Source: Chitinophagaceae bacterium (GTDB taxonomy: Bacteria > Bacteroidota > Bacteroidia > Chitinophagales > Chitinophagaceae). Taken from it: a DNA stretch of 64,000 bases. Numbering within the stretch: position 1 is the first letter of the stretch; the number at the start of each line of letters is the position of its first letter. The position numbers and the translations under genes are program-made. The notes below the pieces were generated by a model. That model had not been told where the DNA came from. It did not search any database and saw nothing but the letters and a program-made list of their open reading frames with translations. The DNA lies in the NCBI GenBank assembly GCA_016713085.1, contig JADJPV010000001.1, positions 1,240,001 to 1,304,000 on the forward strand, read 5' to 3'. This document shows, one piece after another, positions 1 through 8,995 of this stretch.

Positions 1-511
1 ACTTCTCAATCCGTTCAATACTTGTACGGCGTAGGTTTTCTGTAATTACTTTATTGGGCGACAGGCCGATTTTTTCTTTCAGATCATCTTATTCCGTTTT
101 CTTCACCCCTTTAAAAAAGAAACTGCCCAACCTTGCCCTTTCTGTTACATTGATTTCGATATAAATGTCTTTGCCGTCAATTTTGGTAATGTAAATCGTG
201 GCGTCATCAAAATATTGCTGGCGCCAGATGGAAGCAATGGCTTTGCTGAACAGATCACCGCCGGGCAGGTAAACTTTATCACCAATGGCAATACCGGTAA
301 TAGAAACGAGCAATGCAGAATCAAACGTTTTTGAACCGCTTACAGTTATTCCTGCAATGATGTATTCTTTTGGAGTCTTGTTGTTAAAAATTGCTTCCAG
401 TTCCGGGTCTACAGAAATGGGTTTCAGGGTGTCGGGTTGTTGTGCCCAAAGATTTAGTTGAAAGCCGAAGCAAACAATAAAAAGCAGTAATAAATTTCTA
501 TTCAAACGCAT
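1..511 (-). pseudogene. bamA: BamA-like outer-membrane assembly factor, N-terminal part, with an in-frame stop; runs off the window
   Basis: The visible part encodes a signal peptide (about residues 1-24, ending LWAQ) followed by a POTRA-like domain (ITVSGSKTFDSALL, later EINVTERARLG and FFFKGVKKTE), as in the BamA/Omp85 proteins that insert outer-membrane beta-barrels. Its position just downstream of uppS on the same strand is the usual Bacteroidota arrangement. ATG at 511 is preferred; a TTG lies one codon upstream. A TAA at 89-91 interrupts the frame, but the same frame stays open beyond it to base 1 with POTRA-like sequence (DDLKEKIGLSPNKVI). A CAA-to-TAA change would explain this. BamA is essential, so a base-call error is more likely than a real null. 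Family call is good; the status of the stop is unresolved. Confidence 0.8.
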
Positions 512-638
512 CAAAAATCAGTTACGGTTAAGTTGTAAGTTGGGTTATAAAAATGCCGCTCGTGCCAGTTAAAGCCGGGCGGCAAAATAAACGCTTTTAG
601 TGAAACTCTTTGTTAAAATACCCTGTTTTACAAGTATC

Positions 639-1412
639 TTATGATTGTGTTTCATGTTCTTCTGTTTTTACCTGCTCCCCTGTTTTACCAAAGCGGCGTT
701 CTCTTTTCTGAAAATCAAGAATTGCTTCATACAGATTTTCTTTTCTGAACTCGGGCCAGCGTACATTGGTAAAGTACAATTCTGCATAAGCCAGCTGGTA
801 CAGCAGGAAATTGCTGATCCTGTATTCGCCGCTGGTTCTTATCATCAATTCAGGGTCAGGAAACTCTCTTGTTGTTAAATAATCCTTGATAGTATCCTGA
901 TCAATTGCTGCAGGATCCAGCCTGCCATCTTTTACATCTGTTGCAATATTCCTGATTGCATTCACAATTTCCCACCTGCTGCTGTAACTCAATGCCATGA
1001 TGAGATTGAGCCCTGTATTGTTTTTCAGATCATCCACACTTTCCTGCAATTCTTTCTGCGCATAATCGGGCAGCATTTTAATGTCGCCAATTACATGCAG
1101 TTTGATATTGTTCGTATGAAGAATTGCCGTTTCTTTCCGGATGGTATCTACCAGCAATTCCATCAACCCGGTAACCTCTTCAGCAGGTCTGTCCCAGTTT
1201 TCTGTACTGAATGCATACAGGGTAAGATATTTTACTCCCAGTTCAGCGCAGCCCTCCACAATATCACGCACACTTTCCACTCCATGATAATGACCGTATA
1301 ATCTGTCCTGACCATGTTCTTTTGCCCAACGGCCATTCCCATCCATGATGATGGCAATATGCTGCGGCAAACGCTCCGGATTCAATTGTTCACGCAAGGA
1401 ACTCATAGCCAT
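639..1412 (-). CDS. uppS: Isoprenyl transferase (undecaprenyl diphosphate synthase)
   Basis: This cis-prenyltransferase makes the C55 lipid carrier for peptidoglycan and surface polysaccharides from farnesyl-PP and isopentenyl-PP in the cytoplasm. Family motifs are complete: IIMDGNGRWA near the N-terminus with the catalytic Asp, TLYAFSTENWDRP, and the C-terminal RTSGEYRISNFLLYQ followed by AYAELYF. Length (about 257 aa) is normal. The open frame extends to a GTG at 1427, but ATG codons at 1412 and 1406 fit the usual distance to the DGNGRWA motif better. The gene lies about 130 bp upstream of bamA on the same strand, so the two may be co-transcribed. Confidence 0.96.
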   Translation of the reverse strand: MAMSSLREQLNPERLPQHIAIIMDGNGRWAKEHGQDRLYGHYHGVESVRDIVEGCAELGVKYLTLYAFSTENWDRPAEEVTGLMELLVDTIRKETAILHTNNIKLHVIGDIKMLPDYAQKELQESVDDLKNNTGLNLIMALSYSSRWEIVNAIRNIATDVKDGRLDPAAIDQDTIKDYLTTREFPDPELMIRTSGEYRISNFLLYQLAYAELYFTNVRWPEFRKENLYEAILDFQKRERRFGKTGEQVKTEEHETQS

Positions 1413-1556
1413 GAAAATTAAGGGCACGAAGGTAATGAAAAATAGGGCTGAGGCTGTTGTGAAAGGATATTTAAGGGAAAATGGATTGTTCTTAAGAATC
1501 TAATCAGGTTTATTCAGGCGGTATCATCTTCATTTATTGTAAAGTAATAACAAAAG

Positions 1557-1590
1557 AAAAAGGCTGCTTCTTTTCGGAAGCAGCCTTTTA
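1557..1590 (-). terminator. Rho-independent terminator of the polysaccharide-utilisation operon
   Basis: A perfect 10-bp stem (1561-1570 with 1577-1586, loop TTTTCG) is extended by A/T pairs and, read on the minus strand, is followed by a T-rich run. It lies about 20 bp after the last gene of the sus-like operon. The T/A flanks on both sides could also make it work on the plus strand. Confidence 0.85.
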
Positions 1591-1609
1591 AGATTATTCA
1601 ATTTAATAA

Positions 1610-3406
1610 TTATTGAAGTTTTACAGAGTAAGTATTTGCAGCAAAATCTACAACAATCTTGTAAGTACCCGATACAGCAGGCGCAGGCGTATTAGAACCC
1701 GGAACCGCACCATCAGCTAATAAAGCCCCACCAGAGGCGCTTGCACCACCAAACTTATGTGTCCAGTCGCCATTAAGTGGCAGGAATAAATAACTCTTTC
1801 CACCAATAAGAGGAAGTGTTAGTTCAAACTGTGTAAGATTAATACGGTTGAATTGTTGTGCTGGAACCGGAACAGGATTATTCCAGCCTCCGGCAGTAGC
1901 ATCACCTACAATGTATAAGTTAGAAGGAACGGGAACAAATCCGGTATGTGGAGTAACGGTATAGGTTCCTGTTTGAAAATTCACCAATATCTGATAAAGG
2001 CCCGTAGTTGCCGGCGAAGGTGTATTAGAACCGGGAACTGCACCATCAGCTAATAATGTTCCTCCGGTTGCACTTGTACCGCCAAATTTATGAGCCCAAT
2101 CACCATTAACCGGTAAAAACAAATAACTATCCCCTGCTTTAAGATTAGTTATAATGCCATATGTAACTGCATCTATCCTTGTAAATTGTTGAGATGGTAC
2201 CGGAACAGGGTTTGCCCAGCCACCGTCTGTAGCTCCCCCAACGATAAATAAATTATCCGGAATGACAGTTGCAAAAGGTGTCACAGTATATGTTCCTGTC
2301 TGGAAGTTGACTACAATCTGATACATCCCGCTAGTAGCAGGGGCTGGCGTATTAGAGCCGGGAACTGCACCATCTGCTAATAATGCTCCTCCGGTTGCGC
2401 TTGTTCCCCCATATTTATGATCCCAATTTCCGTTTAATGGTAAAAACAAATAACTTTTCCCTGCTGTGAGGTTAACAACAATGCCATAAGAAACAGCATT
2501 TATCCTGCTGAACTGCTGAGATGGTAAAGGAACAGGGTTGCTCCATCCACCGGGTGTTGCATCTCCAACAATATATAAAGCAGATGGAACGGGCGTAAAT
2601 GTAGTAACACTGATTGTAACAGCATTTGAATAAACCATAGGTTTACTATAGCTTCCTAAATAACTTACCACTCTGAATTGAACGTTTTTGGTTGAACCGC
2701 CAATAACCCCGGCGGCAATTGCCATTGTATTCAAATCATTAACTGTAAATCCTGTAGTATATGCCGTACCTAATTGTTTTACCTGCGGGGTAACAAAATT
2801 ACCTCCCGCCGTATCTAACTGCAATGCGTACAGGATAGTATTTGAACCGAAATTACTTGCATTCCAGTTAAAAGAAACTGCAGAGTTGGAAGCATTGCTT
2901 ACCAATAAAACCAGTGGACTTGAAGAAGAAGGCACCAGTGTAATAGGAATCAGGTAAGATTTAATATCAACTTTAATAACATTTGATACTAACCGTTCAT
3001 TGTTATTGCCGTAAGAAGAAATCATCCTTATATCAAAACTGAAAGACTGACCAGGTGTAAAGCCAAAGTCGGCTAACATGTCGTTGAGTTGTTTGCCGGT
3101 AAATGACATGTTAAGTGTGCCATTAACAATCTTTGATGTTTTTTTAGCAAAATTTCTTCCTGCAGAATCAATTTCCAGTATAAACTTATATAAGGAAGAA
3201 TCCTGCTCGTATTTAGGACTGGTCCATGAAAAAGAAACAACAACGTTTGCTGAATCTGAAGGAGCAGGTGCCACCGTAGTTTTAGAAGCAGTAAGCACAA
3301 CCGCCGTTCCGTTTTTATAATACGTAAGGTCGGGTGCTTTTTCACACGCTGCAAAAGCAAAAACAACAAGCAGCATGATTAAGCCGAGTTTATTTAATAG
3401 TTTCAT
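1610..3406 (-). CDS. SusE/SusF-like starch-binding outer-membrane lipoprotein with three C-terminal repeats
   Basis: A lipoprotein signal ends at Cys21 (FAFAAC). Residues about 25-270 form two SusE-type Ig-like modules, and residues about 271-380, 381-490 and 491-598 are three near-identical modules of the SusE/SusF C-terminal binding type. Each repeat has a GGW..P start, a KSYLFLPLNG-type strand, a W-x-HK-[YF]-GG motif and an LLADGAVPGSNTP segment; the conserved Trp and Lys are candidates for glucan contacts, as in SusF. The role is surface capture of alpha-glucan alongside SusD. It is the last gene of the operon, 12 bp downstream of susE. SusF normally has three binding modules, so 'SusF-like' fits, but the N-terminus resembles SusE. 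Confidence 0.88.
   Translation of the reverse strand: MKLLNKLGLIMLLVVFAFAACEKAPDLTYYKNGTAVVLTASKTTVAPAPSDSANVVVSFSWTSPKYEQDSSLYKFILEIDSAGRNFAKKTSKIVNGTLNMSFTGKQLNDMLADFGFTPGQSFSFDIRMISSYGNNNERLVSNVIKVDIKSYLIPITLVPSSSSPLVLLVSNASNSAVSFNWNASNFGSNTILYALQLDTAGGNFVTPQVKQLGTAYTTGFTVNDLNTMAIAAGVIGGSTKNVQFRVVSYLGSYSKPMVYSNAVTISVTTFTPVPSALYIVGDATPGGWSNPVPLPSQQFSRINAVSYGIVVNLTAGKSYLFLPLNGNWDHKYGGTSATGGALLADGAVPGSNTPAPATSGMYQIVVNFQTGTYTVTPFATVIPDNLFIVGGATDGGWANPVPVPSQQFTRIDAVTYGIITNLKAGDSYLFLPVNGDWAHKFGGTSATGGTLLADGAVPGSNTPSPATTGLYQILVNFQTGTYTVTPHTGFVPVPSNLYIVGDATAGGWNNPVPVPAQQFNRINLTQFELTLPLIGGKSYLFLPLNGDWTHKFGGASASGGALLADGAVPGSNTPAPAVSGTYKIVVDFAANTYSVKLQ
1613..2596 (-). repeat. Three tandem ~330-bp coding repeats
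   Basis: The three binding modules of the SusE/F-like lipoprotein are also similar at DNA level, for example the segment encoding LLADGAVPGSNTP recurs about every 330 bp. Such units can expand or contract by recombination and can collapse in assemblies. Confidence 0.8.
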
Positions 3407-3418
3407 GTGTTTTAATTT

Positions 3419-4278
3419 TTATTGTTTTACAGCAGTATAAACACCTAACTGAAAGTCAACTGTTATTTTATATGTACCTGCAGATGGTGGCCCGGGGAAT
3501 TGTGGATCAGAATCTTTCTTTTCAAATTCACCACTTGCCCATGTACCTGTTGTCATGTGATATTGTGTACCCCATACTCCCATAGTTTGTACCAGTTTAT
3601 ATCCACCACCGCCCGGTAAAGCAACCGTCAGCTGGTACAGTGTTTTGGAAACCTTTGTAAACTTCTGAGAAACATTATAAGGGGCTGACAATGGATTGTT
3701 CCAGCCACCAAAACTTGCATCGCCAACAACCCACAGTTCACCATCATTATAATTATTTGCTGATGTGCCGGGAGCTTCAACCTTTGGAGGAGGAGTAAAT
3801 GGTTTTACTGTAAAGGCAACAGTATTGGAAGTTAAAGGAACAGCATTGGTATTGATCCCGAGACTTGAAATAATTCTTGCCTGTATTGTATATGTTCTGC
3901 GGGGATCGAGCTGAAGCAGCATTGTATTTCCAAGTATGCCGTTTAATTCTGCAACCGTAAAGGCTTTAGACAAATCCTTTGCAAACACAGTAGTGTATTT
4001 TTGCCGCTGCTGAAATTACCTCCTAGTGTATCAAACTCCAGTGTATATTTCACGTCCTGTGAGCTGATGCCTGTTGTAAACTTATATTCAGGGTTTGTCC
4101 AGTTTAACGTAATGGCCGTATTGGTTTCCTCTCCCGGTTCTAAACGAACAGTTGCAGTACTGCCTGTTAAAATGGGGCTGGTTCCGCTTTCGAAATGAAT
4201 TTTATTTTCTACTTTCTTGCAGGCAAAGAAAGAGACCATTGCCAGCAGAAGTGAAAACGATGTTATGTATGATTTCAT
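3419..4278 (-). CDS. SusE-like outer-membrane lipoprotein, frameshifted
   Basis: The N-terminal part (from 4278) has a lipoprotein signal with Cys20 (SFFACKK) and a SusE-type Ig-like module. The C-terminal part continues in another frame from about 3998 and ends in one SusE/F-type binding module (ELWVVGDASFGGWNNP). Restoring one A to the A5 run (T5 at 3998-4002 on the plus strand) gives a continuous SGKKYTTVFAKDLSK across the break, so a single-base homopolymer deletion explains the split. Predicted role is surface glycan binding with SusD. It sits between susD and the three-repeat lipoprotein in one leftward operon. The full protein would be about 286 aa. Confidence 0.85.
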
Positions 4279-4295
4279 GTCTTTTTTTTTTTTGA

Positions 4296-5866
4296 TTAAT
4301 AGCCTGTATTCTGTGTCAGGTTTGGATTGGCGGCAATCTCTGAATCAGGAATAGGATAAATCTTTCTTGTTGCTGCCACACCTGCTCCGGTTTTAACACC
4401 ACCTTTCCATGGCCACAAATAAGTGCCTTCCACAAAACGGTCGAAACGGATCAGATCAGTACGGCGGAATCCTTCCCAGTACAATTCTCTTGCTCTTTCA
4501 TCAAGAATATAATCCAGCGTATAGCTGCCGATATTACCTGCTAAAACCTGTGCTCTTGTACGCAATGCATTTAAATAAATAACTGCCTGTGCATCGGTTC
4601 CACCTGTTCCGCCACGTTTTACAGCTTCCGCATAAATGAGATACATTTCTGCTAAACGGAAAAGAGGATAATCAATGTCAGAAAATGTTTTTTCGGGATC
4701 ATTACCAAAACCACCGGTACGTGTACGGTTACGGTATTTAATAACAGCAAGCCCATCTTTAAAATCTGAGATGTTGTTGATCTCTAAATTCTGTGATCCG
4801 GCAGTAAACTGTGCTCTTTTATCACCAGTACCATTTACATCTGGAAAGAGGTTGGGCAGATTTTTTGTTGCACGGATACCACCCCAGCCTGTAAGACCAG
4901 ATACGTTTCTATCCATATCACCACCAACAGAAGCGTTTACCAGGAACGTAGTACCACCCCAGTTTTTAGAGCGGATACCATCATAGTTTAAGGTGAGGAT
5001 AAATTCAGTATTGTTTACATTATTATCTGCAAGTGCCAGCCAACGGTAATCGCTCAATAAACTATAGCCTGCATCAATTACTTTTTTAGAATAAGTAACT
5101 GCATCTGTGTATTTATCTGTGCCGGTATAAACTTTTGCATTCAGATACATACGTGCCAGTAATGACCAGGCAGCTGCTTTATCAGCACGGCCATAGTCGC
5201 CGGAACGGGGAGCTGATAAATCACCGTCAATTGCTTTAACTCAGATTCGATATAAGCAAACAACTGTGCACGGTTTGTTTGAGGCGGATTGAATTTACCA
5301 ATAGGATCATTTTCAGTTGTAAATCCGGGATTAGCATACAAATCAAGTAATACCCAGTTGGCAAATGCACGGATAAATCTTGCTTCTGCACGCATCTTCT
5401 TGATATTGTCAGCAGATAAACCACGGCCGCTTACTTTATCAGGTGCACTTTCCCTGATAAACTCATTACATAATGTAACGATGTAAGTACAACGGTAATA
5501 AAGGCCTTTTAACATGGGGTTACTTGAACTCCAGTTCATGTTATGGAAGTCCTGGATGCCCGGATCATTCCATGCAACAACTGCTTCATCTGTACTTAAT
5601 TCCTGGGCTTCCCAGAATAAACGGACAAAATCAGATGTTCCTTCATCAATACCGGCAACATCGCCATTGCCCGCCGGACCCTGGTTACCTGTAAGAGCCA
5701 CGCTTCCGTAAACTTTGGCAAGTACCTGTAAATATCCGGCTTCAGTTGTATATACATTGTCTGAAGGGGAGTGTGTTTGGGGTTCTCTGTCGAGCGATTT
5801 TGTACAACCGCTCAAAAGAGCCATACCCAACACCAAAGAAGCTATATAAAATGAAATACGTTTCAT
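4296..5866 (-). CDS. susD: SusD/RagB-family nutrient-binding lipoprotein, frameshifted
   Basis: SusD proteins are outer-membrane lipoproteins that form a lid over SusC and deliver glycans to it. The lipoprotein signal ends at Cys21 (LLSGC), followed by typical SusD helices (GLYYRCTYIVTLCNEFI, RAEARFIRAFANWVLLDLYANPG) and a C-terminal SusD core (YPLFRLAEMYLIYAEAV, ELYWEGFRRTDLIRF, PIPDSEIAANPNLTQN). The frame breaks at a T3 run (5235-5237); adding one base restores ELKAIDGDLSAPRSG and a normal protein of about 523 aa. This is most likely a homopolymer error. The gene lies between susC and susE. The sus naming reflects family membership; the glycan is inferred from the GH13 neighbour. Confidence 0.9.
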
Positions 5867-5884
5867 ATTGCAGATGTTTATTTA

Positions 5885-8851
5885 TTAAAAATCAAGATTT
5901 ACTCCCAGTACATAGGTACGTGGGCGTGGATAGATTGTGTTGTCAATGCCACCGGAAATTTCAGGATCAAGTCCTTTATACTTGGTGATCACAAATACAT
6001 TCTGAATATTGGCTGTAATGCGCAATCTTACATTCTTTGCAATTTCACCTGCATCATACCCAACATTGATATTATCCATTTTCAGGAAAGAGGCATTCTT
6101 CAGATAATAATCAGAAAAATACTGGTTATTAAAAAATCCTGTGTTCAGATAATCTTTTGTTCCGTTGGCTAAGAATCCAAGCGGGTTAACAATCTGGCGG
6201 TAAACACCCATGTTTGAATTCATATTATCATACATGTAGTTGCCAATGCTTCCACGCATTACAAACCCTGCAGAAAAACGTTTCACACTCACACTTGATG
6301 TAATACCAACAAAGTATTTTGCTTCTGGTGACTGCAGGATATACAGATCTTTTTCATTGATAATACCGTCACGGTTCAGATCTTCATATAAACCTTCAAT
6401 TGGTTTATTATTTACATCATAGATCTGCTTGTACATATAAAAAGAATTCGGACGCTGGCCCACAATATGACGCTGAATAGTATTACCTGTACCTCCGCTG
6501 ATACCACCTACTTCCACACCTGTGAAGTTTGGATCTTCATTTACAAGCAGCTTGGTAATTTTTGGTACTACATAGGTAAAGTTTACGCCGAAATCCCATT
6601 GAACATCTTTGGTTCTTACCGGAACAACATTCAGCGTTACTTCCAAACCTTTACTTTCAATATTACCTACGTTGGTAAACAATCGGTTGGTGAAGTTTGA
6701 TCCTGCCGGAATAGGAACAGTACTTAACAGGTCTTCTGTTTTGCGTAAAAATCCTTCCACTGTACCATTAATACGGTTATCCATAAAACCAAAGTCAATA
6801 GCTGCATTAATGTTGGTTGTTGTTTCCCAACGCAGATCAGCATCATAAGCACCCGGCCTGAGCATATTTACATAATTGCTGCCGAACTGATATTGTGCCT
6901 GATTATTACTTAAACTGTAAACAGGAATATAGCCATAGAAAGGAATACCATCCTGCTGACCGGTAACACCATAACCTGCACGCAGTTTCAGGTTAGATAC
7001 AACTTTTGAATTTTTCATAAACTCTTCTTCGTTAATCTGCCATGCAAATGCTGCAGAAGGGAAGAAACCCCAGCGGTTATCCTTGTTAAACTTGGACGTA
7101 CCATCAGTACGTGCATTTAATGTAACGGTATATTTATTCGCTAAGGTGTACACTAAACGTCCATAATATGAAATCATAGTAAAACCGGGAGCCTGTGAAA
7201 TAAATTCCTGGTTTGAACCCGGAACAGTATCCCCTTTATATCTTCTGTCGGGGCTGTTATAACTGTAGAATTCAAAATCCTGGTAACCGGTACCTGCAGT
7301 AAAATCAACACGGCTGTTGATTGCTTTGTAGGTTTGAGCATAGTTGAAATAAAAATCAACCAGCTTATTGGTGCGGCTTTGATAATAAGGGTTGTTGATC
7401 CCTTTACGACGATAGTTATCTGCAGCACTGTCGCTCACAATATTTGTACCACCACCTCTTGATACATCATATCCAAGGTTCAGATTTGCACGCAGGCCTT
7501 TTACAAAAGGAATCTGGTAATCAAACTGAATGTTACCAATACTGCGGAACACCTCACTGGTGTTTTCCCTCAGGTTTAATAAACCAACAGGGTTACGGTT
7601 TGACAACTGGGTTGGCAATCCATCAGGATCTGTCCACTCCCAATAACCACCATATCTTGCACTGCCGCTTTTTATCGGCTTCGTTGGATCGAAAGTAATT
7701 GCATTTCCAATTGCACCTTCGTTTGCAAAAGCATTGGTGGTTCTGGCACCTTTTAAGTTCAGATCAACCTTTAATTTATTATTGAAGAAACTTGGATTGA
7801 GATTTAAAGAAGCAGTCATACGTTGAAAGTTTCCTGTCTTTAAAATTCCATCCTGGTTTAAATATCCGCCAGATAACCGGAAAGGAAGCATGCCCTTTGC
7901 AATAGCACCTGTTGCACTTAAGTTATAGTCCTGGCCTAAGGCGTTTCTGTAAATTTCATCCTGCCAGTCTGTACTTTCTTTACCAAGCAACAGAACCTGT
8001 GCAGCCGTTCCTTTTGCATTAACAATGGTACGAACTTCATCAGCAGATAATACATCAACCCTGTTTGAAGCAGTTTGTACAAAAGCCTGTGCGCTGAAAT
8101 TGAGTTTTATTTTCCCTTTTTTTCCTTTCTTGGTAGTAATGAGGATTACACCGTTAGATGCACGTGAACCATAAATGGCTGCGGCAGAAGGATCTTTTAA
8201 AATGGTGAACGTTTCAATATCGTTCGGGTTAATGAGGTTGAGCGGATTGGTTGCACCTGAGATGCCGCCGTTATCAACCGGAACCCCATCAATAACAATT
8301 AACGGATCGTTACTTGCATTGAGCGAAGCACCGCCACGAATACGAATGCGGCTGCCACTGCCGGGCGCACCGCCGTTGGGTGTAATCTGAACACCGGCAA
8401 CTTTGCCGGCAATTAACTGTTCGGGAGTTTGCAGAGCACCCTTCACAAAGTCTTTGGCAGATACGGTTGCAACAGCACCTGTTAAATCTCTTTTACGTTG
8501 TGTACCATAACCAACAACGATTACTTCGTTCAGTGTTCCCTGGGTGGAAGTGAGTTGAATGGTTAACTGGGTTTGGGTACCTACTGCAACTTCAGTACTT
8601 CCAAAACCAACAGAGGTGATAACCAGCACTGCGTTGTTTTCAACTGCAATCCTGAAGTTACCTCCTGCATCAGTAGTTGTACCGAGATTGGTTCCTTTAA
8701 TAGTAACAGAAGCGTTGGGTACCGGGCTTCCGTCTTTACTATCTGTTACCTTCCCTGTTACAGTTTTACCTTGGGCGAAAATAGTTTGTGCAAATACCAT
8801 CAACAGAAGCACTAATGCCCCTGCTCTGGCAAGCAGTCGTTTGGGGATCAT
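5885..8851 (-). CDS. susC: SusC/RagA-family TonB-linked outer-membrane transporter
   Basis: This is a full-length (about 988 aa) TonB-dependent importer. A signal peptide (about residues 1-27, ending TIFAQ) is followed by a carboxypeptidase-regulatory-like domain (VTGKVTDSKDGSPVPNASV), a TonB-interacting/plug region (LNEVIVVGYGTQRKRDLTG, then VSAKDF and LIVIDGVPV), and a beta-barrel ending in NLDF with a terminal aromatic residue. ATG at 8851 (MIPKRLL) is preferred over an upstream TTG. With SusD it would import oligosaccharides released by the GH13 enzyme. It is 18 bp upstream of susD; a 144-bp gap separates it from the GH13 gene, leaving room for a separate promoter. Confidence 0.95.
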   Translation of the reverse strand: MIPKRLLARAGALVLLLMVFAQTIFAQGKTVTGKVTDSKDGSPVPNASVTIKGTNLGTTTDAGGNFRIAVENNAVLVITSVGFGSTEVAVGTQTQLTIQLTSTQGTLNEVIVVGYGTQRKRDLTGAVATVSAKDFVKGALQTPEQLIAGKVAGVQITPNGGAPGSGSRIRIRGGASLNASNDPLIVIDGVPVDNGGISGATNPLNLINPNDIETFTILKDPSAAAIYGSRASNGVILITTKKGKKGKIKLNFSAQAFVQTASNRVDVLSADEVRTIVNAKGTAAQVLLLGKESTDWQDEIYRNALGQDYNLSATGAIAKGMLPFRLSGGYLNQDGILKTGNFQRMTASLNLNPSFFNNKLKVDLNLKGARTTNAFANEGAIGNAITFDPTKPIKSGSARYGGYWEWTDPDGLPTQLSNRNPVGLLNLRENTSEVFRSIGNIQFDYQIPFVKGLRANLNLGYDVSRGGGTNIVSDSAADNYRRKGINNPYYQSRTNKLVDFYFNYAQTYKAINSRVDFTAGTGYQDFEFYSYNSPDRRYKGDTVPGSNQEFISQAPGFTMISYYGRLVYTLANKYTVTLNARTDGTSKFNKDNRWGFFPSAAFAWQINEEEFMKNSKVVSNLKLRAGYGVTGQQDGIPFYGYIPVYSLSNNQAQYQFGSNYVNMLRPGAYDADLRWETTTNINAAIDFGFMDNRINGTVEGFLRKTEDLLSTVPIPAGSNFTNRLFTNVGNIESKGLEVTLNVVPVRTKDVQWDFGVNFTYVVPKITKLLVNEDPNFTGVEVGGISGGTGNTIQRHIVGQRPNSFYMYKQIYDVNNKPIEGLYEDLNRDGIINEKDLYILQSPEAKYFVGITSSVSVKRFSAGFVMRGSIGNYMYDNMNSNMGVYRQIVNPLGFLANGTKDYLNTGFFNNQYFSDYYLKNASFLKMDNINVGYDAGEIAKNVRLRITANIQNVFVITKYKGLDPEISGGIDNTIYPRPRTYVLGVNLDF

Positions 8852-8995
8852 AATCAATAGTTTAATTTTAAGAATTCACAAATTATAGTGCTCAAAAGAC
8901 AAAGCCTAAATTTTACTGCTGATTGTAAGCAGTTCTAACACTGACTTTGTACTTTATCCATTATAAAATCCTGTTTCAAGACAATATTTAATATT

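Noticed and set aside
3900..5300. Programmed ribosomal frameshifting in susD and susE
   Set aside because: No slippery heptamer plus pseudoknot, and similar single-base breaks occur in many unrelated genes, so sequence error is simpler.
6240..8888. Plus-strand ORFs opposite susC
   Set aside because: They are shadows of the strong minus-strand SusC frame and have no recognisable domains.
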